Positions 8,924 through 16,550 of a DNA stretch of 64,000 nucleotides are shown here, in pieces. The stretch is from assembly GCA_900317425.1 (NCBI GenBank), contig ONGR01000009.1:1-64000 (forward strand). Reading direction: 5' to 3'. The translations under genes were made by a program, and so were the position numbers. How positions within the stretch are numbered: the first letter of the stretch is position 1; each line of letters begins with the position of its first letter. Under the pieces are notes generated by a model, which saw nothing but the letters and a program-made list of their open reading frames with translations, searched no databases and was not told the DNA's origin. Source of the stretch: an uncultured Eubacteriales bacterium (lineage in GTDB: Bacteria > Bacillota > Clostridia > Oscillospirales > Oscillospiraceae).

Positions 8924-8952
8924 AATATACCATCGCCATGCCCACCTGTCAA
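8924..8952 (-). promoter_or_regulatory. Promoter of the GntR-ABC operon
   Basis: Read on the minus strand: TTGACA (8952-8947), 17-bp spacer, TATATT (8929-8924). Near-consensus strength suggests an operon kept off by tight repression. Confidence 0.85.
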
Positions 8953-9013
8953 GCATAGAATTTCGGCGGGACGGGCATACTGGAAGCAAACTGAAACGAA
9001 GGAGTGTTCTTCC

Positions 9014-9205
9014 ATGCAAGCGAACGTTCTGGACAAGGCCTGCATCCGGTGCGGCCTGTGTCCCAGCATCTGCCCGGAGGTGTTCCATCTGCCCGATACC
9101 GGCGAGAGCGCCCGGGCCATCACCGAGGAGATCCCACAGGAGTATCAGGCCGACGCCCAGGTGGCGGCGGACAGCTGCCCCACCGGCGCCATCGTCATCC
9201 GCTGA
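9014..9205 (+). CDS. Single-cluster [4Fe-4S] ferredoxin
   Basis: 63-residue electron carrier. The cluster ligands are in CIRCGLC (Cys10, 13, 16) with the fourth in SCPTGAI (Cys54); a further Cys20 is in the position that forms a disulphide or stays free in single-cluster ferredoxins. The middle is acidic, as usual for docking to oxidoreductases. ATG 9014 is preceded by AAGGAGTG. It sits alone, divergent from the ABC operon; no partner enzyme gene is adjacent. Confidence 0.88.
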   Translation: MQANVLDKACIRCGLCPSICPEVFHLPDTGESARAITEEIPQEYQADAQVAADSCPTGAIVIR

Positions 9206-9230
9206 CGGCCCGTTTTCCGGAAAAAACTCG

Positions 9231-9250
9231 GAAAAAACCCCGGTTTTTTG
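9231..9250 (+). terminator. Weak terminator-like hairpin after ferredoxin
   Basis: AAAAAACC pairs with GGTTTTTT around a 2-nt centre. The stem is AT-rich, so termination would be inefficient. Confidence 0.4.
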
Positions 9251-9261
9251 GAAAATTATCC

Positions 9262-9290
9262 TTTACAAACGCAAAAACGTATGGTAATCT
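9262..9290 (+). promoter_or_regulatory. Promoter of rpsO
   Basis: TTTACA (9262-9267), 17-bp spacer, TAATCT (9285-9290), about 115 bp upstream of the S15 start codon. This leaves a leader of roughly 105 nt. Confidence 0.7.
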
Positions 9291-9292
9291 CT

Positions 9293-9404
9293 TAAGGTAC
9301 GCTACCATGCGTAAGTATGGCCCCTTGCCTTAGTGACGCGGATCGATTTCACCTGTCCCGCCACTCAGGATGCGGGCGAAATCAATGAAAGGTGGAAACA
9401 CACA
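9293..9404 (+). promoter_or_regulatory. Structured rpsO leader, possible S15 autoregulatory site
   Basis: GATTTC (9345-9350) pairs with GAAATC (9378-9383) around an inner CCCGC / GCGGG stem (9357-9361, 9372-9376). CACCT (9350-9354) is complementary to AGGTG (9390-9394) of the S15 ribosome site, so a pseudoknot could trap it. S15 represses its own translation through leader structures in several bacteria; that this is such a site is inferred. Confidence 0.5.
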
Positions 9405-9671
9405 ATGATGCTGAAAGATCAGAAGACCTCTATCATCGAGGCCAACCGTACCCACGAGAACGACACCGGCTCCCCCGAGGTCCAGGTCGCCATCCTGACC
9501 GAGCGGATCAGCCAGCTGACCGCCCATCTGAAGGTCCATCCCCACGACTTCCACAGCCGTCGCGGTATGCAGATGATGATCGGTAAGCGCCGTCGTCTGC
9601 TGGACTACCTGGCCAAGAAGGACATCGAGCGTTACCGCGCCCTGATCGCCAAGCTGGGTCTGCGCAAGTAA
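9405..9671 (+). CDS. rpsO: 30S ribosomal protein S15
   Basis: 88-residue primary binding protein of the 16S rRNA central domain, needed to nucleate platform assembly of the small subunit. The four-helix S15 signature is clear: [33 protein letters not shown] and the basic [12 protein letters not shown] 9405 is chosen over ATG 9408 and over an upstream in-frame start at 9333 because AAAGGTGG precedes it at normal spacing and the length matches S15. It is followed by its own terminator and then pnp, the same neighbour order as in many bacteria. Confidence 0.97.
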   Translation: MMLKDQKTSIIEANRTHENDTGSPEVQVAILTERISQLTAHLKVHPHDFHSRRGMQMMIGKRRRLLDYLAKKDIERYRALIAKLGLRK

Positions 9672-9683
9672 GCGAATGAAAAC

Positions 9684-9715
9684 AGGGTGGTGTGCCGTGC
9701 GCACCACCCTTCTTT
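9684..9715 (+). terminator. Terminator of rpsO
   Basis: AGGGTGGTG (9684-9692) pairs with CACCACCCT (9702-9710), followed by TCTTT. The stem can extend into the loop with one wobble. Confidence 0.85.
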
Positions 9716-9730
9716 CACATTTTCCCTGCG

Positions 9731-9834
9731 CCCGCGGCACAGTCCGGGCAACGGCTTTAGAACTTGAAAATGCGCCTCCGCACCGGGACGGAGACCCGTT
9801 TTCAAGTGCTAAACGGTTTGCTCCTGTCCGCGGG
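9731..9834 (+). promoter_or_regulatory. Long paired leader of pnp
   Basis: Nested complementary segments precede pnp. Outer arms CCCGCGGCACAG (9731-9742) and CTGTCCGCGGG (9824-9834) pair with one extra base. Inner arms TTTAGAACTTGAAAA (9756-9770) and TTTTCAAGTGCTAAA (9799-9813) pair with one mismatch. E. coli PNPase controls its own message through an RNase III-cut leader stem; a similar role here is inference. Confidence 0.6.
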
Positions 9835-9860
9835 AACATCAAAAGAAAAGGAGCAACAAT

Positions 9861-12032
9861 ATGTCAACGATCATTACCCGTCGCCAGTTCCCCAAGTACC
9901 ACAAGTACACCATGGACCTGGCCGGCCGGCCCCTCTCTCTGGAGGTGGGCAAGCTGGCTGAGCTGGCCAACGCCGCCGTCATGGTCACCTACGGCGAAAC
10001 CAGCGTGCTGTGCTGCGTCACCGCCGCCCCCCGTCCCCGCGACGGCATCGACTTCTTCCCCCTGAGCGTGGACTTCGAGGAGAAGCTGTACGCCGTGGGC
10101 CGCATCCCCGGCAGCTTCAACCGCCGCGAGGGCCGTCCCGGCGAGAAGGGCATCCTGACCTCCCGCGTCATCGACCGCCCCATCCGTCCCCTGTTCCCCT
10201 CCGACTTCCGCAATGACGTGTCCGTCATGTGCACCGTCATGAGCGTGGACCACGACTGCTCCCCCGAGATCTGCGGCCTGATCGGCACCTCCGCCGCTCT
10301 GGCCATCTCCGACATTCCCTGGAACGGCCCCGTGGGCGCCCTGAAGGTGGGTCTGGTGGACGGCAAGCTGGTCTTCAACCCCAACAGCGAGGAGCGCAAG
10401 GTCTCCGATCTGGACGTGACCGTGGTCTCCACCGGCAAGAAGGTGGTCATGATTGAGGCCGGCGCCAACGAGGTGCCCAACGACGTCATGTTCGAGGCCA
10501 TCCGGCAGGCCCACGAGGAGAACCAGAAGCAGATCGCCCTCATCAACCAGATGGTGGAGGAGATCGGCAAGCCCAAGTTCGACTATCCCCACGCCGACTT
10601 CGACCAGGTGCTGTTCGACCGCATCGTGGCCGACTTCATGGACGAGGCCAAGGCCGCCATGGATACCGACGACAAGAACGTCCGCGAGGGCCGCTGGAAC
10701 GAGATGATCGAGCACTGGCACGAGAAGTATCTCGAGGAGTTCCCCAACATGGACCAGTACCTGGACGAGATCACCTACAAGTTCCAGAAGAAGATCGTCA
10801 AGGCCTGGCTGCTGGAGGGCCACCGCGTGGACGGCCGCCAGAAGAACGAGATCCGTCCGCTGGCCGCCGAGGTGGGCGTGCTGCCCCGGGTCCACGGCTC
10901 CGGCCTCTTCACCCGCGGCCAGACCCAGGTGCTCTCCGTCGCCACTCTCGATACCCTGTCCGCCAACCAGAAGCTGGACACCATCTGGGAGGAGACCGAG
11001 AAGCGCTATATGCACCACTACAACTTCCCCGGCTACTCCGTGGGCGAGGCCAAGCCGGCCCGCTCCCCCGGCCGCCGCGAGATCGGTCACGGCGCTCTGG
11101 CTGAGCGCGCTCTGCTGCCCGTGATCCCCTCGGTGGAGGAGTTCCCCTACGCCATCCGCGTGGTGAGCGAGGTCGTGTCCTCCAACGGCTCCACCTCCCA
11201 GGGCTCCATCTGCGGCTCCACCCTGGCTCTGATGGACGCCGGCGTACCCATCAAGGCTCCCGTGACCGGCATCTCCTGCGGCCTCATCCAGGATGACGAC
11301 GGCTCCTTCACCACCTTCATCGACATCCAGGGCGTGGAGGACTTCCACGGCGAGATGGACTTCAAGGTGGCCGGCACCAAGAAGGGCATCACCGCCATCC
11401 AGATGGATCTGAAGAACGACGGTCTGACCATGGAGATCATCCGCAACGCTCTGGACATCACCTACGATGCCCGGGTCCAGATCCTGGATCAGATCATGCT
11501 GCCCGTCATCTCCGAGCCCCGGCCGGAGGTCAGCAAGTACGCCCCCAAGATGCTCACCCTGCACATCGATCCCGACAAGATCCGGGAGGTCATCGGCAAG
11601 GGCGGCAGCGTCATCCAGAAGATCGTGGCCGAGTCCGGCGCCAAGGTGGACATCGACGACGACGGCACCATCCACATCGCCTCCCCCAACGCCGAGAGCT
11701 GCGAGCTGGCCAAGAAGTTCATCGACGAGATCGTGTTCGTGCCCGAGGTGGGTCAGCTGTACTACGGCCGCGTCGTCAGCTATCTGACCAGCAAGCGGGA
11801 CGGCGCCCAGATGGGTGCCTTCATCGAGCTGGCCCCCGGCAAGGACGGCCTGTGCCACATCTCCAAGGTGGCTGACCGCCGGGTGGACAAGGTGGAGGAC
11901 GTGCTGAAGATCGGCGACATGACCTGGGTCAAGGTCGTGGAGATCGACGAGAAGGGCCGCGTCAACCTGAGCCGCAAGGACGCCCTGAAGGAGATCGCCG
12001 AGAAGGAGAAAAACGGCGAGATCATTAAGTAA
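9861..12032 (+). CDS. pnp: Polyribonucleotide nucleotidyltransferase (PNPase)
   Basis: 3'-5' exoribonuclease that phosphorolyses RNA to nucleoside diphosphates and can add tails; part of the RNA degradation machinery. The 723-residue product has two RNase PH domains (about 15-230 and 320-545, the second with GHGALAERAL), a KH domain (about 560-620, IGKGGSVIQ) and a C-terminal S1 domain (about 630-700, MGAFIELAPGKDGLCHIS). Full family length. AAGGAGCAACAAT precedes ATG 9861. It follows rpsO and has a structured leader; its terminator at 12077 is duplicated at 13072. Confidence 0.97.
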   Translation: MSTIITRRQFPKYHKYTMDLAGRPLSLEVGKLAELANAAVMVTYGETSVLCCVTAAPRPRDGIDFFPLSVDFEEKLYAVGRIPGSFNRREGRPGEKGILTSRVIDRPIRPLFPSDFRNDVSVMCTVMSVDHDCSPEICGLIGTSAALAISDIPWNGPVGALKVGLVDGKLVFNPNSEERKVSDLDVTVVSTGKKVVMIEAGANEVPNDVMFEAIRQAHEENQKQIALINQMVEEIGKPKFDYPHADFDQVLFDRIVADFMDEAKAAMDTDDKNVREGRWNEMIEHWHEKYLEEFPNMDQYLDEITYKFQKKIVKAWLLEGHRVDGRQKNEIRPLAAEVGVLPRVHGSGLFTRGQTQVLSVATLDTLSANQKLDTIWEETEKRYMHHYNFPGYSVGEAKPARSPGRREIGHGALAERALLPVIPSVEEFPYAIRVVSEVVSSNGSTSQGSICGSTLALMDAGVPIKAPVTGISCGLIQDDDGSFTTFIDIQGVEDFHGEMDFKVAGTKKGITAIQMDLKNDGLTMEIIRNALDITYDARVQILDQIMLPVISEPRPEVSKYAPKMLTLHIDPDKIREVIGKGGSVIQKIVAESGAKVDIDDDGTIHIASPNAESCELAKKFIDEIVFVPEVGQLYYGRVVSYLTSKRDGAQMGAFIELAPGKDGLCHISKVADRRVDKVEDVLKIGDMTWVKVVEIDEKGRVNLSRKDALKEIAEKEKNGEIIK

Positions 12033-12076
12033 CTCCCCGGAACCCCAAAACGGAACTCCGGCACCCCCAAAACCGC

Positions 12077-12114
12077 CAGCAGGACGGGCCCTCGCCCGTC
12101 CTGCTGTTTATTTT
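12077..12114 (+). repeat. Direct repeat copy 1: pnp terminator
   Basis: 38-bp sequence identical to 13072-13109. It contains the 13-bp terminator stem CAGCAGGACGGGC / GCCCGTCCTGCTG (12077-12089, 12094-12106) and TTTATTTT. It terminates pnp. Confidence 0.95.
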
Positions 12115-12368
12115 TGCGCATTTTTCTCTATAGACAGAATGGCAACGCCCTTTTTTCGCCGTTTGTCGGCAGCAATGCCCAACAATTCGTCCGCCGAAAC
12201 GTTGTAGAGCTCGCAAAGCGCAACCAAATGCCGCAGCGGCAGCTCCGACGCCCGCCGCTCATATCTGGCGTACATCGTCTGAGACGTGTGCAGATACGCC
12301 GCAACCTGCTGCTGCGTCAAGTCATTGTCCTCCCGCAAATCCCGTAATCTGGAAATATGATCTGCCAC
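12108..12368 (-). CDS. XRE-family helix-turn-helix regulator
   Basis: 86-residue DNA-binding protein consisting of little more than a Cro/CI-type HTH (about residues 3-58: LREDNDLTQQQVAAYLHTSQ, then YARYERRASELPLRHL and a LYNVSADELLG cap). Both possible starts are GTG; 12368 is preferred because GGGAGG lies 8 nt upstream, whereas GTG 12377 overlaps that site. It is divergent from the zinc-ribbon gene, and two palindromes lie in the shared control region, so it probably regulates both. Codon use is less GC-biased than the neighbours. The two genes sit between duplicated terminators. Confidence 0.85.
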   Translation of the reverse strand: MADHISRLRDLREDNDLTQQQVAAYLHTSQTMYARYERRASELPLRHLVALCELYNVSADELLGIAADKRRKKGVAILSIEKNAQK

Positions 12369-12407
12369 CGGGTACACCTCCCTGCTTTTATGGGTGTAGT
12401 GTACCCC

Positions 12408-12423
12408 AGTAAATATTTTTACT
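12408..12423. promoter_or_regulatory. XRE operator half-perfect site 1
   Basis: AGTAAATATTTTTACT, an imperfect palindrome sharing the AGTAAA...TTTACT arms with the stronger site at 12430-12451. Confidence 0.6.
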
Positions 12424-12424
12424 A

Positions 12425-12453
12425 TTGACTTTAGTAAATATATTTACTAAACT
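12425..12453 (+). promoter_or_regulatory. Promoter of the zinc-ribbon gene
   Basis: TTGACT (12425-12430), 17-bp spacer, TAAACT (12448-12453). The spacer is almost entirely the palindromic operator. Confidence 0.7.
12430..12451. promoter_or_regulatory. XRE operator site 2
   Basis: Perfect 22-bp palindrome with arms TTTAGTAAATA / TATTTACTAAA. It occupies the spacer of the rightward promoter, so binding would block the zinc-ribbon gene. Confidence 0.8.
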
Positions 12454-12502
12454 GAATTGGCAAGCTATGTCTTGCCTATGAAATCAAGAAAGGAGAAGAA
12501 AA

Positions 12503-13054
12503 ATGGCAACTAAACTGACGACCTGCAAGGTCTGCGGGGCGGAAATGGCTTCCAGTGCGAAATCCTGCCCGAAATGCGGGGCCAAAAACAAGAAACCGAT
12601 CTATAAAAAGTGGTGGCTCTATCTGCTCATTCTCGTCGCTGTCATCGCTGCGATTGCCGGCGGATCGGGCAATTCCGGGAGCAAGCCCACTCCTGCCAAG
12701 CCGGATAATACCCCGGCGGAGCCCACCATCGAGTATGTGCACTATAACGTAACCGATCTGTTTGATGCCTTATCCGACAACCCACTGAAAGCGCAGAAGG
12801 ATTTTAAAGGCCAGTATGTGGAGCTCGAGGGCTTCCTCGGCACCATCGACAGCGACGGTAAGTATATCGGCGTCGGCGCGAATCCGAATGATTATTCCTA
12901 CCTCCTCAAAGATGTTCTTTGCTACATCCAGAACGATGAGCAGCTGGAGCAAATCATGGAGATGAGCAAGGACGACCCCATCGTTGTCCGCGGAAAAATC
13001 ACCGATGTCGGCGAGATCTTGGGCTATAAGCTCAAGATCGACAGCATCAACTGA
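12503..13054 (+). CDS. Zinc-ribbon membrane-anchored protein with OB-like domain
   Basis: 183 residues. An N-terminal zinc ribbon (Cys8, 11, 22, 25) is followed by a basic patch (KKPIYKKWW), one transmembrane helix (about 37-54), a Gly/Ser/Pro-rich linker and a C-terminal domain (about 80-183) resembling the tRNA_anti-like OB fold found in many uncharacterised bacterial proteins (FKGQYVELEGFLGTID ... DDPIVVRGKITDV). The function is unknown. It is transcribed away from the XRE regulator and ends before the duplicated terminator at 13072. RBS AAAGGAGAAG precedes ATG 12503. Confidence 0.75.
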   Translation: MATKLTTCKVCGAEMASSAKSCPKCGAKNKKPIYKKWWLYLLILVAVIAAIAGGSGNSGSKPTPAKPDNTPAEPTIEYVHYNVTDLFDALSDNPLKAQKDFKGQYVELEGFLGTIDSDGKYIGVGANPNDYSYLLKDVLCYIQNDEQLEQIMEMSKDDPIVVRGKITDVGEILGYKLKIDSIN

Positions 13055-13071
13055 ATTCCGTATCTCCCACC

Positions 13072-13109
13072 CAGCAGGACGGGCCCTCGCCCGTCCTGCT
13101 GTTTATTTT
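13072..13109 (+). repeat. Direct repeat copy 2: duplicated pnp terminator
   Basis: Identical over 38 bp to 12077-12114, 995 bp downstream. Here it terminates the zinc-ribbon gene. Confidence 0.95.
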
Positions 13110-13133
13110 CTCCTCTTTCGCCCCACAAAACAG

Positions 13134-13180
13134 TTGACAGGCCCATATCTAATATAATATATTAGATATGGGCCTGTTTT
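13134..13180 (+). promoter_or_regulatory. Promoter embedded in a 41-bp perfect palindrome
   Basis: TTGACA (13134-13139) and TATATT (13158-13163, spacer 18) lie in or beside an inverted repeat whose 19-bp arms are 13137-13155 and 13159-13177, with TTTT after it. It could be an operator, or a terminator whose stem mimics a promoter. Confidence 0.5.
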
Positions 13181-13220
13181 ATATTATCTCGTTTCCGCGT
13201 TTTTGTCTTCCCAAGCCGGA

Positions 13221-13237
13221 TATTTCGTGGTATAATG
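13221..13237 (+). promoter_or_regulatory. Extended -10 promoter of mnmE
   Basis: TGGTATAAT (TATAAT 13231-13236) about 38 bp before the mnmE start. The -35 (TTCCCA at 17 bp) is weak, which an extended -10 can tolerate. Confidence 0.6.
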
Positions 13238-13274
13238 ATTCGTCAATCATTCTGTCTGCTCCGGGAGGCCCCTT

Positions 13275-14642
13275 ATGTCTGACACCATCGCCGCCATCGC
13301 CACGCCCCAGCTCCCCAGCGCCATCGGCATCCTGCGCCTTTCCGGCCCGGATACGCTGGCCGTGCTGGAGCGGGTGTTCCGCGCCAAAAACGGCCGTCCC
13401 ATGGGGGCCCAGCCCCGGCGGGCCATGGTATACGGCGACCTGCTGGACGGCCAAGGCCGCCTCATCGACAACGTGCTGTGCGTCCTCTTTCCCGGCCCGG
13501 GCAGCTACACCGGCGAGGACTGCGCCGAGATCCACTGCCACGGCTCCCCGGTGGTGCTCAACGAGGGCCTTTCCGCCCTGTTCGCCGCCGGCGCCCGGCA
13601 GGCCAAGGGGGGCGAGTTCACCCAGCGGGCCTTTCTCAACGGCCGCATGGACCTCATCCAGGCGGAGGCCGTCGTCGACCTCATCGACGCCGAGACCGCC
13701 GAGGCCGCCCGGAACGCCGTGGGCCAGCTCTCCGGCAGCCTCAGCCGCACCGTGGACGCCATCTACGGCGACCTGATGGCCATCGTCAGCCGGTTCTACG
13801 CCGTGGTGGACTATCCCGACGAGGACATCGAGGAGGACACCCGGGAGCAGATGCTGGACACCATGCGCCGTGCCGTCAACCGTCTGACGGAGCTGCGGGC
13901 CACCTTCTCCCGGGGCCAGCTGCTGAAAACCGGCGTCCCCGCCGTCATTCTCGGCAAGCCCAACGCCGGGAAATCCTCCCTGCTCAACGCGCTCCTGGGC
14001 TATGACCGGGCCATCGTCACCGACGTGGCCGGCACCACACGGGACACGGTGGAGGAGAAGGTCCGCGTGGGCCAGGTGCTGCTGCGGCTCATCGACACCG
14101 CCGGCATCCATGAAACGGACGACGCCGTGGAGCGGCAGGGCGTAGAGCGCAGCCGGGCCGCGGCGGAGCGCTCCTCCCTGGCTCTGCTGGTGCTGGACGG
14201 CTCCGCCCCCCTCACCGACGAGGACGAGGCTGTCATCGCTGTGGCCAAATCGGTGCCCAACCTGCTGGTGGTGGTCAACAAGAGCGACCTGCCCCGCCGC
14301 ATCGACGTGGGCCGTCTGGCCGACCGGTTCGACAACGTGGTGTCCGTCAGCGCCCTCACCGGCGAGGGCATCGACACCCTCACCGACGCCATCGCCGCTC
14401 TGTACCCGGCGGGCGCCGAGGCCCCCGGCGAGCTGCTGACCAACGCCCGTCAGGCCGACGCCGTCAGCCGGGCGTTGACCGCCGTGGAGAGCGCCCGGTC
14501 CGCCCTGCGGATCGGCATGACGCCGGACGTGGTGCTCACCGACGCCGAGGCGGCGCTGGCAGCCCTGGGCGAGCTGAACGGAAAATCCGTCCGGGAGGAT
14601 CTGGTGGACACCATCTTCTCCCGGTTCTGCGTGGGAAAATAG
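13275..14642 (+). CDS. mnmE: tRNA modification GTPase MnmE
   Basis: With MnmG it modifies the wobble uridine of tRNAs to a carboxymethylaminomethyl form. The 455-residue product has the N-terminal folate-binding and dimerisation domain (IAAIATPQLPSAIGILRLSG), a G domain inserted in the helical domain (G1 GKPNAGKSS about 227-235, G2 TTRDT, G3 DTAG, G4 NKSD) and the C-terminal FCVGK carrying the Cys for the reaction. ATG 13275 follows GGGAGG. mnmG, its usual neighbour, is not in the window; degV and prmA follow instead. Confidence 0.96.
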   Translation: MSDTIAAIATPQLPSAIGILRLSGPDTLAVLERVFRAKNGRPMGAQPRRAMVYGDLLDGQGRLIDNVLCVLFPGPGSYTGEDCAEIHCHGSPVVLNEGLSALFAAGARQAKGGEFTQRAFLNGRMDLIQAEAVVDLIDAETAEAARNAVGQLSGSLSRTVDAIYGDLMAIVSRFYAVVDYPDEDIEEDTREQMLDTMRRAVNRLTELRATFSRGQLLKTGVPAVILGKPNAGKSSLLNALLGYDRAIVTDVAGTTRDTVEEKVRVGQVLLRLIDTAGIHETDDAVERQGVERSRAAAERSSLALLVLDGSAPLTDEDEAVIAVAKSVPNLLVVVNKSDLPRRIDVGRLADRFDNVVSVSALTGEGIDTLTDAIAALYPAGAEAPGELLTNARQADAVSRALTAVESARSALRIGMTPDVVLTDAEAALAALGELNGKSVREDLVDTIFSRFCVGK

Positions 14643-14672
14643 AGAAAGCTACACCGTTAGGAGGAATCATAT

Positions 14673-15545
14673 ATGCGAGACTACGTGATCATGACCGACA
14701 GCTGCTGCGACCTGACCGACCAGATGGCCCGGGAGCTGGAGCTGGAGGTCCTGCCCCTGACCATGCGCATGGACGACCGGGAGTATCCCAACTATCTGGA
14801 CGGCCGGGCCATCACCAACGAGGAGTTCTACCGCCGGCTCCGCGCCGGCAAGATGTCCTCCACGGCGGCGGTCAACATCGGCCAGTTCGAGGAGCGGATG
14901 CGCAGCCTGCTGGATCAGGGCAAGGATATCGTCTGCATCGCCTTCTCCTCCGCCCTGTCCACCACCTATCAGTCCGCCGTCATCGCCGCCCAGGAGGTGG
15001 GCAAGGCGTATCCCGACGGCCACATCTACGTGGTGGACTCCCTCAGCGCCAGCCGGGGCCAGGGCCTGCTGATCTATCTGGCGGCCCAGAAGAAAAAGGA
15101 GGGGCTCACCGCCGAAGAACTGGTCAAGTGGGTGGAGGACAACAAGCTCCACATCTGCCACTGGTTCACCGTGGACGATCTGAACTTCCTGAAGCGGGGC
15201 GGCCGTCTGTCCGCCGGCGCCGCCCTCTTTGGCACCATGCTGTCCATCAAGCCGGTGATGCACACCTCCAACGAGGGCAAGCTGGTGCCCGTGGGCAAGG
15301 TCCGGGGCCGGAAGGCCAGCCTCCAGGCCCTTATCGACAAGGTGGGCGAGCTGGGCGTGGATCTGGACAAGCAGATCATGTTCATCTGCCACGCCGACTG
15401 CCTGGCAGAGTCGGAGCAGGTGGCCGCGGAGCTGAAGCGGCGCTACGGCGTCCGGGATGTCTATATCCACTACATCGGGCCCGTCATCGGCAGCCACACC
15501 GGCCCCAACACCATGGGCCTCTTCTTCGTGGGAAAGGAGCGCTGA
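14673..15545 (+). CDS. DegV family fatty-acid-binding protein
   Basis: 290-residue two-domain DegV fold. Proteins of this family bind fatty acids, and some (FakB) present them to the fatty acid kinase FakA. Seen here: the opening MTDSCCDLT motif, the STAAVNIGQFEE segment and SSALSTTYQSA, all around the lipid pocket, and the RGGRLS motif (about 172-177). No fakA is nearby, so a FakB role is not established. RBS TAGGAGGAATC precedes ATG 14673. The stop overlaps the prmA start as TGATG. Confidence 0.88.
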   Translation: MRDYVIMTDSCCDLTDQMARELELEVLPLTMRMDDREYPNYLDGRAITNEEFYRRLRAGKMSSTAAVNIGQFEERMRSLLDQGKDIVCIAFSSALSTTYQSAVIAAQEVGKAYPDGHIYVVDSLSASRGQGLLIYLAAQKKKEGLTAEELVKWVEDNKLHICHWFTVDDLNFLKRGGRLSAGAALFGTMLSIKPVMHTSNEGKLVPVGKVRGRKASLQALIDKVGELGVDLDKQIMFICHADCLAESEQVAAELKRRYGVRDVYIHYIGPVIGSHTGPNTMGLFFVGKER

Positions 15546-16498
15546 TGAACTGGCTGGAGCTGAAGATCGACACCTCCCCCGCCGGTCTGGACGCCGTCAC
15601 GGCGCTGCTGGAGGATCAGGGCGTCACCGGCCTCATCATCGACGACGAGGCGGACTTCCACGAATTTCTGGAGCACAACCGCCAGTACTGGGACTACGTG
15701 GACGACGCCCTGCTGGAAGAGAAGCGGGGCCTGTGCCGCGTCACCTTCTATCTCACCGACGATGACGAGGGCTACGGCCGGATGGCAAACATCCGCATCG
15801 CCCTCAGCGCCTTGAAAAATGAGCACCCCGACTACGCGCCTCTGCTGATGACCATGGACGCCGTGGCCGACGCCGACTGGGAGAACAACTGGAAGCAGTT
15901 CTACAAGCCCATGGAGATCGGGGAGCGGCTCATCGTGGTGCCGGAGTGGGAGAAGGCCAACACCCGGGGCCGCATCCCGCTGATCCTCAACCCCGGCCTC
16001 ACCTTCGGCACCGGCAGCCACGCCACCACCCGGCTGTGCCTCACCGCCCTGGAAAAGCACGTCCGCGGCGGCGAGAAGGTGCTGGATCTGGGCTGCGGCA
16101 GCGGCATCCTGTCCATCGCCGCCCTGCTTTTGGGGGCCGACCACGCCTTCGCCTGCGACATCGACGAGAAGTGCGTGGACGTGGCCTATGAGAACGCCGC
16201 CCTCAACGGCATCGGCAAGGACCGCTACGCCGTCCGCTGGGGCGACGTGCTGTCCGACCGCCAGCTCCGGCAGGAGTTCGGCGGCGGCTATGACGTGATC
16301 GTGGCCAACATCGTCTCCGACGTGATCATCGGCCTGGCCGGGCAGGTCCGGCCCTTCCTGAAGCCGGGCGGCCTCTTCCTCTGCTCCGGCATCATCGACG
16401 ACCGGGCCGAGGAGGTGGCGGAGGCCCTTCGCCGCAGCGGCTGGGGGATTTTGGAGACCAACAGCAGCGAGGGCTGGTACAGCTACCTCTGCCGCTGA
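15545..16498 (+). CDS. prmA: Ribosomal protein L11 methyltransferase
   Basis: 317-residue SAM-dependent enzyme that trimethylates lysines and the N-terminus of ribosomal protein L11. N-terminal L11-binding domain (residues 1-80), linker with DWENNWKQFY, then a class I methyltransferase domain with motif I VLDLGCGSG (about 182-190), acidic DID after strand 2 and the post-motif VANIVSDVI. ATG 15545 shares bases with the degV stop, so the two are translationally coupled; earlier in-frame starts run far into degV and are rejected. Confidence 0.94.
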   Translation: MNWLELKIDTSPAGLDAVTALLEDQGVTGLIIDDEADFHEFLEHNRQYWDYVDDALLEEKRGLCRVTFYLTDDDEGYGRMANIRIALSALKNEHPDYAPLLMTMDAVADADWENNWKQFYKPMEIGERLIVVPEWEKANTRGRIPLILNPGLTFGTGSHATTRLCLTALEKHVRGGEKVLDLGCGSGILSIAALLLGADHAFACDIDEKCVDVAYENAALNGIGKDRYAVRWGDVLSDRQLRQEFGGGYDVIVANIVSDVIIGLAGQVRPFLKPGGLFLCSGIIDDRAEEVAEALRRSGWGILETNSSEGWYSYLCR

Positions 16499-16515
16499 GG
16501 TGCCACAATAAAAGG

Positions 16516-16547
16516 AAAAGCCAACGGCTGAGCCGTTGGCTTTTTTG
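16516..16547. terminator. Bidirectional terminator, prmA / vanW-like gene
   Basis: AAAGCCAACGGCT pairs with AGCCGTTGGCTTT around one or two bases. T-rich runs follow on both strands; the two genes converge here. Confidence 0.9.
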
Positions 16548-16550
16548 CGT

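Noticed and set aside
15128-15544. Long N-terminal extension of prmA in the same frame
   Set aside because: It lies inside degV; ATG 15545 overlaps the degV stop in the classic coupled form and gives the family length.
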